From Diplodia intermedia (taxonomy: Eukaryota > Ascomycota > Dothideomycetes > Botryosphaeriales > Botryosphaeriaceae): DNA of 64,000 nucleotides. Shown here piece after piece: positions 20,829 through 32,112 of the stretch; the stretch's first letter is position 1; each line of letters starts with the position of its first letter. The stretch covers positions 558,001-622,000 of the forward strand of contig JAKEKT010000004.1 of the NCBI GenBank assembly GCA_021495925.1, read 5' to 3'. Position numbers and translations under genes: made by a program. Under the pieces are notes generated by a model. The model ran no database searches. It worked only from the letters and a program-made list of their open reading frames with translations, and was not told the origin of the DNA.

Positions 20829-23141
20829 ATGGCGTTCCCTGCCGTAGACTCCGTTGAGGCTGTAACACGGCGGTTCAAGGAGCTTCTTGAAAAGGCTCGA
20901 AAGGTCAAGGCCAGCGATTCTATTGAGCCGCAGATATCCGCCACCGATTTGCTGGACGGCGAATTTCTTCTCTTGAGTGACAACATCCAACATCAGATGT
21001 CCCACAACACCGTTGCAGAAATCTCCGCAAAGAACCTTCTGCACCACCTCGTGGTATGCGTCTATCTCGTGCGCCTTGCATAACTACCCACGGCGAAACT
21101 GACCGAGCCACAGGCGACAACCACTATCGATGATCCTTCGTTTGTCCAAGTCTGGAATCTTCTTGACGTAGTCTTAGCATGCAGCGAGCGCAGTATGTCT
21201 CCGTTGGAAACCATTCCAGTCCCAATTGCTTAACTGACCGCGCCAAAGACCAGTGTGATGGCTTGCTCATATTCTATCTCGCCGAAGAGCTGCTCGACAG
21301 TCAGAGCATCGATGGATGCAGACGTGTTTTCGACTACCTCGAGTCTCGGAGAGAGCGTTTAGTGGCTGTGAGTACACCCCAAAAGTCTCATCATGAAACC
21401 AGTCTCACATTCCCATCTAGGGTGACTTTCTTCAAAACAGCGGCGCTAGCAAGCGTATAGTTGTGCTACGCTTCTGCAACGAATTGCTCCGGCGGTTGTC
21501 TCGTGCTGAGGATGCAGTATTCTGCGGACGGGTCTTCATTTTCCTGTTCCAGACATTCCCTCTTGGCGACAAGAGCTCGGTCAACTCCCGCGGCGAGTTT
21601 CACGTCGAGAACGCCACTGCGTTTGATGAGCCAGCATCTTCCAAGGACGAGAAGCCCGATGGGATGGAAATAGATCCCGATTCGAGCCAGGCAGTGCCAT
21701 CAATCACTACCGAGAGCGTAGCCCCAGATGACGATAGCAAAGCAGAGCAGAAGAGGGATAGCAGAGTGTTGGACACGGATACTCTGTATCCTATCTTCTG
21801 GACATTGCAACAAGCCTTCTCTAACCCACCAAGGTTGTTCTCGGGCGACTACCTTGCCGAGTTCAAATCTGGAATCGAACATACTATTGCCAAATTCAAG
21901 GATGTCCCAAAAGTCATTCCGACGAAAAAACAGGACAAGAGCGACGAAAAGGAAGGGTCCAAGAACGAAAGCAAGCCTGAGAGCAGGACCGAAGGCAAAG
22001 AGGAGAGTGTTGGCATCGACGACAACCGCGGTATAAAAAGAAAGCACGAAGACGCCGAAGAGGAGTTCGCGAGCCCCTATAACCCGAAGTACCTTACGAG
22101 TCGAGACCTGTTCGAGCTAGAGGTTTGTGGTCTTCGAAATGCAAATTGGCAGGTTTACTGACCGACTATTCAGCTGAGCGATCTGGCATTCCAGAGGCAC
22201 ATCCTGGTTCAGGCGCTGGTCCTCCTTGATTTCCTACTTTCGTTGACAGAGAAGTCGAAGGAGAAGACGCAGAAATGGTTGTCAGCCGTGAGCAATCCGA
22301 ATCGAGCCGTTCAATACAGTTACACTCTAAGTGCTGCAGATGTAAGTAGATCTTACTTTGCGCATCCCGCGCACAGGCATCCGATCTGCCGCTCTGACGC
22401 AAGGCATAGGCCGAATGGGCACTGAAAACCAGGACAGCGATCACGACCTACCTCCAGCTTTTACCGGACGGCAAATTCTATTACCGGATGGTCGACACGG
22501 TCCTTTCTCGCGACAAAAACTGGGTCCGCTGGAAGATGGAGAGCTGTCCACCAATTGCACAGCCTCCTGTATCTCCCAGCGAATTCCAGGAGGCAAAGAC
22601 AGGAGCGCAGCGTGCGTGCACGAACAAGCGGCTCAAGTCGTCAGTGCTGGGGTCGTTGAACCTGTCATTTCTATCCGATGCGGCGATCAGTAGTGGACTG
22701 CAGGGGCTGAAGGAGCCGTCGAGGTACGTCGGCCGGGCAAGGGACTTCTTCGATGGAGCGTGGCTAACCAAATGCAGGTACACCATCCCTACGGCCGAGT
22801 CGCTGCACAGGGGAATACAAGAGGACGAATTAGATATGGAGATGGCCATGGCGGACGAGGATAAGCACAGGTTGCAGGAAGCTAAAGCAAGCAAAACGTG
22901 GAGGGCACTCCGCGTTGCATCCAAGGACAGGCTAAGCTTATTCGACAAGATCGACGACGGCAAGCAGCTCCAGGCGCTGTTCGATCCCGAAGGCGGCGAT
23001 GACGCAGGCAAAGACGAGCGGGCGGCGACCGAGACAGCGGAGAGCAAGGTTGACGGGTCCGTGGCAGAAGCGGCATCGCAGGTGCAGATGCAGGAGGAAG
23101 AACGGGCCGAGCAGCAAGGCAGTCAAGTGACGGCACGGTGA
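20829..23141 (+). CDS. hpr1: THO complex subunit 1 (Hpr1/THOC1)
   Basis: Core subunit of THO/TREX, which packages nascent mRNA for export and prevents R-loops. Seven exons: 20829-21053, 21114-21192, 21249-21367, 21421-22122, 22174-22341, 22410-22723, 22778-23141, giving 656 residues. THOC1-type motifs include FYLAEELLDSQSIDGC, FCNELLRRLSRAEDAVFCGR, FIFLFQTFPLGDKSSVN, and, after an acidic-basic linker, LAFQRHILVQALVLLDFL. The region around DKNWVRWKMESCPP is also typical. The C-terminus is highly charged and there is no recognisable death domain, as expected for fungi. ATG 20829 begins MAFPAVDSVE. Junctions have good consensus sites; the family is clear. Confidence 0.88.
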
Positions 23142-26100
23142 GGTAGAAACAAAGCCAAGAGCGCTGGCGATCGCCTCAGGCATGCAGGCACGGCGGCGCA
23201 TTCTGCCGAAATGATGCTCATAGAACGTCGATCCTGGATGGTGAGCGATACGGACTGCGAATCTTATGACATGGGGGCGACGCTATGACAGCCCGGGCGC
23301 GATGGGTTTGCGCAAGAGACGAGATTGCTGGGCCAGTCGGTGGTGTCGTTTGCAACAGCGCGTTGGTGTCTCAGCCCATTGCGCAGCGGTTCTGGAAAGA
23401 GATCATAGCGCCGTGGCCGCCCGGGGCGATCCACGTCGCTTGCTGCCAACGGTGCCCGCGAGCAGCGGCTGTGATACGTTTTGCGACCGCCACCTGCACA
23501 CGCGGACGCGGAGAGCGAGTTGGAGGTTGGAGGGCCAGAGGGCCGGCGGTCCTGAGCTTGGCGGCTGGCGGCGTCGGGCGGCGGGCACGCAGACGGGCAG
23601 CGGGCAGCAAGCTTGCAACCAGGCGTGCGCGCGTGCGCGCGTGCGTCGCAGCTGGCATGTGGCCTACATACGTACGGCAGCGGTGGCCACGCGCAACGGC
23701 GACACGGCTGGTACCATGCACGTTGCCCCTACCGGTAGACGCTCTGCTGCGGCCGTTACTGCTCTGCCGCCGTTGCTGCTCGCTGATTGCGGGCGCGGCG
23801 CTGGCGTAAGCGGGGCGCCCGGGACCGAGTCGTCTGCACGTCTCCGAGCATGAAACATGCCCGCGTTTTTCTGAATCACTCCTCCTCCACCACAAGCGAG
23901 CCGACCCTGGAGCACATCAAACCGCCGCGCCCCGGGCGACTGTACCCTAGAATAATTTCCGTCGGCGGAGAAGAGGCTCCTTCATTTCCATCCTGCCGCC
24001 GGCGAGTCGCCAGCGCGCCGGATCAGGCGAGGCTGCTCGTTCGCTCGGCCCGCGTCGCCCTGCGCGAGCTCGCTGCTGCCCGCACTGTCGCCGTCCCGCT
24101 TCAGCAACACGCCCGTTCGCCGCGAAACCACCACTGTCTCCCAGGCCTGGCCGTTGGCCTTTCAATGCCCGCCGCCCGAGCCGGGGGAGCCGCGGTGCAC
24201 GACCAGGCACACCCAGGCATACGCCCAGGTCCAGGTCCAGGTCCAGGCACAGGCACACACGCACCAGCACCGCGCCAGCCCTCCGCAACGCTCGCCGCCG
24301 TGTCGCCGGCTCTCGCGCGTATGTCGAGCAGAAGGCGCCCCCAGACGCCTCCGCCCTGCTCGCCCCTGTTCCGTGGCGACAGCGCGGCGCCGCCAAGTCG
24401 GCGCCCGCAGCGCTCCCTCGCCGGCTCCTCTACGCGCGAGATGACGCTCGTGTCCACCGGGCACGAATAGGCCCGCTCGAGGACGTCCGCCCGCGCTGGC
24501 GGCCTGCGTCTGGAGAGTCGGCTCGCCGCGCGGTGTCGGTGGCGGCCCGAGAGTGCCCCAAACGCGAGATCTCTGTGTCGAGATCTGTGAGCCGCTAGTA
24601 CATGATGTACCGGCGGCGGCGGCAAGTCTAGCCTGGCGTGGCATGCTCGCTCCAGTCCACGATCGTGCGTGCGCATCAGCCGGGGGGCGGGCGGCCAGCC
24701 CAGGTCGGCAATCGAGCTCCCCACCGCGCACGCAGATGGGGAGGCGGACATTCATGCAGCGCGAGGCTTCAGGGCTGATGCACGTTATTCTTGTTCCTGA
24801 CGCAATCTCCCTCGTGCTGCCGGCGCTGGCGACCCGCCCTGACTAGAGGGCGAGTACCGAGGGCGGGCCCGAATCAGGCAGGCCAGGAACAGCCGCCCGG
24901 ATCATGGATGCTTCCCAGCTGGAGCTGGCATGCCCGCCGGCCAGAGACCCCGCAACAAGCGTTGCCGAGCCCTGCTTCACCGCGGCGGGTCCTCGAGGCT
25001 CCCGTGCTCGCTCAGGCCAATGAGCCTGCCGCGCCGTCCAGGCCTGCGCTGCACGCCACGGATCACCTGTGCTCTTCGGCGCAACCCGTCTGGCTCCCTG
25101 TCGTCCTGGAGCGAGCCGTGTAGTCGGACCCTCCTGCTTGTCGAAGGCGAGATGCTTGGCCTCCCGTCTGTCCCAAAAGCCTAGCATTCGCGGGTCCGCT
25201 GATGCGTCACCTCTCTTTTCCCCTAGGAGTTCGTCCCGAGGTACCGCTCTGCGTGCGCCCAACTTTCTTAACAGCTGCCTGCTGACTGCCTTCCAGTGAT
25301 GTCCTGCGCCGTGTAACCTCAGCGTCTTCTCTTTCGCTTGTTGCTTTCGTTTCTGCCCTGTTGTTGGCGCGAGCCCGTCCGATCGTTGCTTCGCTTTTCG
25401 ATTCTTCACGCCCTCGATTTACCCGGCCTCGACGCCCACCCACCGTTACTTCTTCTTGGTATGGCCTCGCCCCTCCTGCCGCGTGGGCTAAGCGCTGATG
25501 TATCCTCGTGCCTGTCAGACTCTGCCTGTGTGGACCCTGGCCCTGCCGCCGTGCGCCGCGCCATTAGCATCGCAGATATCTAGTCGCCGCCAATACGCCT
25601 TGCACGCCCACTGCCGGGGCAGAGCTACGCCAAACTCAATCCTCCACCGGCCTGTCAACTTGACACCGCTGCCGCGAAGGCCTTGACCGCGCTGCGTGCT
25701 GCTTGCAGGGAAGCTCGCTTCATCTTGCCCGTCGAAACGGAAATCGGGCCCTCCACCCCCAAGGCAAACGCGAACGGAGTAATCCCACAAACCCTAGGGC
25801 CGCCCTGCTGAGGACGCCCGCCGTATCTATCTGACTGCTCGAGCCGTTCCGGCCGTGTTGAAGTTGCACGGAAGCCCGCACGAGAGTCGTCTTTCCAGAA
25901 GCGTACCCCGCATTGGGTTGTTCTTTCTTGCTTTTCGCCTGCAAAGCCCCAGTTCTCACAAAGGCTTGCAACAGCGCACGCCTCGGGGCACACTGCACGA
26001 AACCTGCGACTTGCAAGGGTCGCTCAGGACGCCTGTAGCCGCTCCCGCCTGCCATCCTTGCTCACTGGTCATTCGATCTCGAGCACCCCGGCATCCTGCA

Positions 26101-26238
26101 TCGAGACAGCTTGTACGTAGCCCTCTCTGTGTTTGGCCCTCCCAACCGCCTTGACTGACCGCAAGCTTCCGTGTCCAGCCACACTCGAGCTCAATTTCCA
26201 TACGACTTCTCCATCCAAGTTTCAGTCCCAATCTGCCA
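23142..26238. promoter_or_regulatory. Upstream and probable 5' leader region of the homeobox gene
   Basis: 3.1 kb with many short overlapping frames, GC-rich in 23.3-24.7 kb and pyrimidine-rich on the plus strand towards the gene. A GGTCCA/GGCACA tandem tract lies at 24225-24258. No conserved protein recognised. Long leaders with upstream ATGs are common for fungal developmental regulators, but where transcription begins cannot be read from the sequence. Confidence 0.45.
24225..24258. repeat. Short tandem repeat (CAGGTC)n then (CAGGCA)n
   Basis: Four CAGGTC-type units followed by CAGGCA variants, about 34 bp, in the GC-rich region upstream of the homeobox gene. Confidence 0.7.
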
Positions 26239-28206
26239 ATGGTTGACGGAATCCTTTCCGTACCGCTCTCACCACCCAGCTCGCCGCGAATGTCTGCGTA
26301 CACCGCGACTCACGCTGAGTCTGAGTGGCACAGCCAAAGGTCGAAACCAGGAGACGCAAACGACGGGACCATGGGCCTGCAGTATTCCGAGGTATCTGGA
26401 CTCTCTCTTGACGCCCAGAAACGCCCGCCGCTGCGCACTCACAAGAGCTTTCCCTACATGTTGAACCACCAGCCACATCCCTCCGCCACCCAACAACCCG
26501 CCGCCTCCGACCAGTCCATTGCGTCTCCGCAGCCTCAGAGAGACCGCATCACCATCAGCAATCTGGAGGGGTCGCCGCGGTCATCTTTGCCGAACGTGAC
26601 CTATGGTGGCTCGGCTCCCGCGAGCCCAGTTTCGAGGTTGACGCCACCCTCTCCGGAGGGAGAACGGGGCCAAAGGGAGGCCGACAATGATGCTGCCCTC
26701 TCTCCAAGCGCCGATGAGGGCGACGATTCCAAGCCGATGACCGCAGCCGAGCTACGGGCGCAAAAGCGGAAGATGAAGAGGTTCAGGTACGTTCTCGCGG
26801 AAAGCTGAATCGTTCGAGGCAGATGGCCTGTGGTGGAAACCACCATCTCATTTGTGGGATCGCTGAATCCGCGCTGACAACGTCCCAACCAGGCTTACGC
26901 ACAACCAAACTCGATTCTTGATGAGCGAGTTCGCCAGGCAGGCACACCCAGATGCTGCGCACCGTGAACGCCTTGCCAGAGAGATTCCAGGATTGAGCCC
27001 ACGCCAGGTGCAAGTGTGGTTCCAGAACAGGTAGAGCGCTCGAAGCGTGTCTTGGACGGGCTTGAAAGGTCGCTAATTCCGAACGATTCTACAGGAGAGC
27101 TAAGCTCAAGCGTTTGACGAGCGATGATCGCGAGCGCATGATGAGGTCAAGAGCACTTCCCGATGATTTCGATATGGCCCAGGCGCTACATTCTCCATTT
27201 GGCTCGGCCGGTCATGGTGTTGGAACACCCATGGCTTCGCCTGCCACAAATTTTTCACCCAGTTTTCCAGAAGGCAACATGGTCCGGCCTCTGAGCCTGG
27301 ACAGCATTCGTCGTTTCCCCGAGGGCCCGCAGATGTCGCCAGCTGGTGTTCCTCCGCCGTTTGGGGGCTATTCATTTACGCCTCCACAATCTGCCACCGA
27401 CGCTTCGTCACCCGTCTCCGCAACTGGCGAGCCGAACCCCTTCGCTTATTCGCAATCCATGGAGACCAGCCCACGCCGACCGAACCCTTACGTTGGCGCT
27501 GTGCCTGCGCCTTCACCGTATCCGCAGTACCCTCAGGTTCCGCGGTTGCAGTTGCATGACCGTATGGCTCGTACCAGGGCTGAGTCTCTTTGCTCTCCCC
27601 TAAGGACGAGCATGTCATACAGCAACGATGGCACTCTCAGCCAGTCGAACCTTCAGCCAGGCCAGCATGCCGAAAACACCAGCATGGGCGAGCATCGCAT
27701 GCCTCCTTCGGGCCTTCCCAGTACCAGTTTGCCAGGGTCAAACGTTCCGTATGGGCTAGGATATTCTTGTGAGTAAAAGCAAGTCGGCAGCCGGCTAGCA
27801 ATCGCTGACCACTATCTATCTAGACTCGCACATTCCTGGGTTCCAGTCTGGAGCGCAACAGCGCATGCGTTCTTTCTCCAGCACCGTGCCTCGCCGCATT
27901 GAACTGTCCCAGCACAGCGCTCACTATCAGACCAGCCGAACCCCTGGCCCGCCAAACCCGCAATCCGCCACCTTCCCCAACTACCAAGGCTCGCCCCTTT
28001 CCACGGCGGGCGCATACAATCAATCTCCTCTGATGAGCGCGCCTCACACCGTTTCCACGTTCAGCAACTCGCCAAGTTACAACGGCCCATACGGCCAGGC
28101 TCCTCAAACCGGTCAGAACGATCAATATCAATCGGCGCCTGTCTTCAGCGAAGTTGAAGGCTCGAATCAGCAGACCGAAGGCAGTGGATTGCCGCACCAA
28201 TACTAA
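26239..28206 (+). CDS. Homeobox transcription factor (Hoy1/Htf1-like)
   Basis: DNA-binding regulator of 580 residues. Four exons: 26239-26786, 26893-27030, 27095-27768, 27824-28206. The homeodomain lies at about residues 175-237, from KRKMKRFRLTHNQTRFL to the recognition helix VQVWFQNRRAKLKRL. Two introns interrupt it, one in the N-terminal arm and one inside helix 3 at the Arg-Arg pair. Flanks are Pro/Ser/Gln-rich and low in complexity. The homeodomain pattern and organisation match the ascomycete group that includes Yarrowia Hoy1 and the Htf1/Hox2 proteins needed for conidium formation. That function is by family and is not shown here. ATG 26239 is the first good start; ATG 26290 (MSAYTATHAE) is an alternative. 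Confidence 0.88.
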
Positions 28207-31200
28207 AAAGCACCTCAAGCTCTTTTCCATAACGTGGCCATTTCTCAGCACAACCACGCAGCGAATACGCATATTGCAAGCACAGGTCGTAAGTACGACC
28301 TGGTACAGCATGGATCCGACGTATGAATTTCTTTGGCGAACCTGTTGATCACACCCAGCACTAGAGCTGGTCAAAGATCAAGAAGAGGTCGTCTTCAACT
28401 AGTATGGTTTCGAGGAACGAATTTCCTTGGCCCTCTATCATCGAGACAACACACTGTTGAGTCTCGTACAGCATCGATGTTTCGACAAAAGCAATTTTTT
28501 GGAGGACTCTTACCCGCGGACATTCCCGCGAGGTAAAAGGCTTGTTTGGTTATGAACAACCTTACTCTTCCCCTACAACACACCATTACTTTCATCTAGG
28601 CACCATGGAGTGTATACGCCTATCCAGCGGCACACGCTCCTATTACTCTTTTACTTCTAAACACTCAAATTCTCGAATACACTTAGGCTGCAGCTTTTGC
28701 TTTTTGTACCTTATCTTTCAAGCTCTTTTCCTGCGCCTTGTATCAACATTCACCATTTCACACTCTTTCATTCTTGCTTGTTTTGTTCTTTTTTTTTTGT
28801 TCCAAGTGATCTTTTCTTTCTTTCATCCATTTCCTTTCTTGTGTGGCAAAACTATCCCTATTGTAATGGCGCAGTGCGTCACACAGGGCCGCTAGCTTCG
28901 AAACTACTTTTTTCGGATTGGTCTTTCTCACGATTCTTCGAACTGTGTTTGATTTCTAGGTGTTTTGTAGGGAGGATGGGCTGGATTTCCAAATTTTGGT
29001 TGCGAATTTCCTTTGTAGGCTACAAGCTGTATAACTCAATAGTGTCTTAACGCGAACACTGTTGTCGAAACGCACATCGACAAGTTTATTCTTCTGGGCT
29101 CAAGTGACCAACCGCCGCTTATTGACGTTAGTGTGTTGTTGCCAGGGCGGGGGCTATTGTGATTCTATGAAGGGCGCGGATGTACCCGACCCGGGATCCT
29201 GGATGAAATAGGTTGGACTTTAGTGTATCAACTTACGCATTCTGTTACTTCGTAGCACAAGAAGGAGTGTATAGTAACTAGAGAGGATTCGAAATCATGA
29301 AACACAGTCAGGGGTGGAGGCAGGACGGAAGCTGCACCTTGAAACCATTCCCAGTGATTTCTCTTCCAGCAGAGAAAGAAAAGAAAAAAGGGGGGTTGTT
29401 TGGGGGCCATGACGAGGAATCAAGCTCGTATGATCGGAGGCCTCGAGTTCAGGAGCGGTGACGTGCCAGTAGAACAGGTTTTGGGAAGGGCGCCCTGAAC
29501 TTTGCCTCAACGCTAGTCTCACGCTATGGTCATCGAGGGCCAGGATCAAACGTGGACCAAAGATGGTTCTCCGCAAGCTCAGACACACGGTGACCCCCCG
29601 GCTGGCATGTCTATCTATCTGAGGGCCCTTGACTCTTGTCAGGAAATAAGCGTGTGGCGCTGCGTCAGCTATATTCAGGCATGGGCGGCGAAGTGACAAG
29701 GCTGCCGGGTGCCGTAGATCTTAGCACATTAGTAGGGCTGGTATTAACTGATCAGCTTTAAGGATCATGTCAACGGCCAGGAAATCGTTTTAGAGGGCAC
29801 TCCAGGGGGCCGGGCGTTCGAGAAGGTTGCGGCTGAACGCCGGGCGCCACCACGCAGGGCGTGAGGTGTGCCACCCCCGACCTGGTTGACAGCTGTTCTT
29901 TCATCAATCTTGAACCCACTTTGGCGGCGATCGCGGCGCAACCCTATTGCCTCGCGACCAGGTCATTAGCCGCATGCGTCACCGTTGGGCGGCGGGGAGA
30001 GGGGCTCAAAGTACGTGCAACCTCGCAGTAGTGGATGCATTGAGGCATGGAAATGCCTCACCAATCAGGCACCAACAGGCGAGGTGGCGGCGCCTGCTAT
30101 GGGCAAGGTGCTTTGGCTATAAGCCGATTACTTGCAGCTCGCGGCCAGGCTCCTTTCACGTGCATCGCAGGCAAGCAAGCAGTTACTGCTATTTAGAAGC
30201 GCCTATGCTCAACGACATTATCCGTCGGGAAAGCGGGAAGCCGGAGTGCACTTGCGGAGCTCTTCTGCCGCCAGTATCGCAAAGGTAGCACCTCCGCGGG
30301 AACCTTGCCGCGGGCCGGCAGGACGCGCATTGAAGTCGTTCGAGGGAGGAGGCCACAAGGCCGTTGCCTAGCCGATGGCCGCCGACTAGGCCCGACCTGC
30401 CGTTTGGGGAGCGCGGTTGCGGGGAGACAATGAGGTCCCGGTCGTGGCGGCGGGCATCCCACACGACCAATGAGAGTGCGCAACTGTGGCGGGCGACGAC
30501 TTGGGTCAAACTTCTGCCATCTTCCCCAAGGAAAGAGACTTCCTGCCAATGGCAGACGGCGGCAGACGGGCTGGATGTGGGCGCGGCACACGTGGGTGGA
30601 GATAAGCTCATCCCTAGGTAGGTCTGATCTGGCGGCTACATCATCAGCAGTTGAGTCACGAAGCGCATCGTCGCAGCCACTGTTGTGGCTGCCTTGGGAC
30701 GACAAGCCGGCTCCGTCCAGCGACTTTTCTCCTCTTATGCGACCAAGAACGCCGAGGCCACGCTGGAGTCTTGGTGTCATGGACACGATGACTGCTTCGC
30801 TGGCCTGAGGCTCAGTCACCGACAGTGACTCACGGGATTTGCCAGCACCGGCGGCGTTGCGCGACGGTCTGGTCGGCAGTTGTTTGCAATCCTGTGCAAG
30901 CGTGGGGCAAGGCAGCAGGCTCGAAGGCCCGACGGAGATAGCGCAGGAAAGGCCGCGCGAAGTCCAAGCTCCCTCTGAGTGGTCCATTTCAGTTAGTGTG
31001 GCCAACGGTGGCGATGGCTTGGGGACCACAGGGCGAACCGGACCAAGGACGTGACGGAACGCATTGGGCTCGTTGCGGAGACGGCAGCTCAATTGCGACG
31101 GTTGAGCGACGGATGTGCCGGGTGATGCTCGACTGGAGCACTCAACAGCAACAGTTTCGTGGGTGGGCGCAGGTGGGCAAGCTTTGAGTGTTTCGCTCGG

Positions 31201-32112
31201 CCGCCCGCCCGTCGCCGCCGGCAGGCGAGAGACGGCGCACCGACGACTGGGCCGCGCCTGAAAAGCAATAATCGAGGTGCAACTCAGTAATGACGGGCCG
31301 CGCTGAAGGCGACGAGCTGCGTTTCTCGCGCGGCCGACGGTGCGGCTGGACCGCCGGGCAGAGGATTGGACGCGTACCGGCAAGGCTGAGGGCGGCGGCA
31401 CCAGTCATGCACGCTGTGCAACAGACGCTGGCCGTATCCTTGGGGCGAGCGCTGTGCGCGCGATGATGTAGCACGCCCGGGGCGCATCGATTGGCAGGCA
31501 GCACCCGTGACGCCCGCCGTCCGTCGCGCAAAGGGTCGCGGGCTGGGCGGTACAGGCTGGGGGATCGGATGATTCAGCGCAGCCCAGCGCGATTCCCGTG
31601 CGGTGGAGATTGACGCGCTGGCTGCGCGCTGGCGGGTGGTGGTGTTGGGCGACGGCGGGCGGCCCCTGTGCCAAGCCCGGCTCAAAAAACTTCCCAGTGC
31701 CTCGCCCAGCGCACACCCTTTCATCATCTTCTCATCAACCAACACCTCCCACCTGAGAAAAGTCGGCCCCTCTGCGCAAGCAGTTTACGGCCGCATTTGA
31801 CAGTTTCGCAGAGTCTCCTCTGGAACTTGTCTGCCCCGTCATCCGACGTGAGCACCAGTCCACGACACTTTCACCGGTCGTCGTGTCTTCCGAGCCGCAG
31901 GTGTGCACCGACGACACCTCGCCCTTCACTTCGCTTGTGCTGGTTTTTGTCGAGCGTTTCCTTTCCTCCCCGCTCTCCGCTCCGAGCGACCTCCCGTAAT
32001 ACCCGGCCGTCGAGTTTGACATTCGCGCGCCATCGTCCGAGTCCGCCCTCCGTCGCCTCCGCTTAATCGCACCCGTCCGCTCGTCCGCCTCAACCCTCCA
32101 GCAAACGGATAA
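28207..32112. other. Intergenic: homeobox 3' region and eIF4G promoter/leader
   Basis: 3.9 kb without a supported gene. The left part (28.2-29.1 kb) is T-rich on the plus strand, in keeping with a 3' untranslated region. The right part (30.3-32.1 kb) is GC-rich and just before eIF4G becomes C-rich with short frames. The longest frame (30193-31401 minus, 402 codons) has no ATG at its left limit and is Arg/Pro/Ser-rich, so I treat it as spurious. Confidence 0.5.

Noticed and set aside
30193..31401. 402-codon open frame on the minus strand upstream of eIF4G
   Set aside because: No ATG at its beginning, Arg/Pro/Ser-rich with no family pattern, and it lies in GC-rich promoter sequence where long chance frames are expected.
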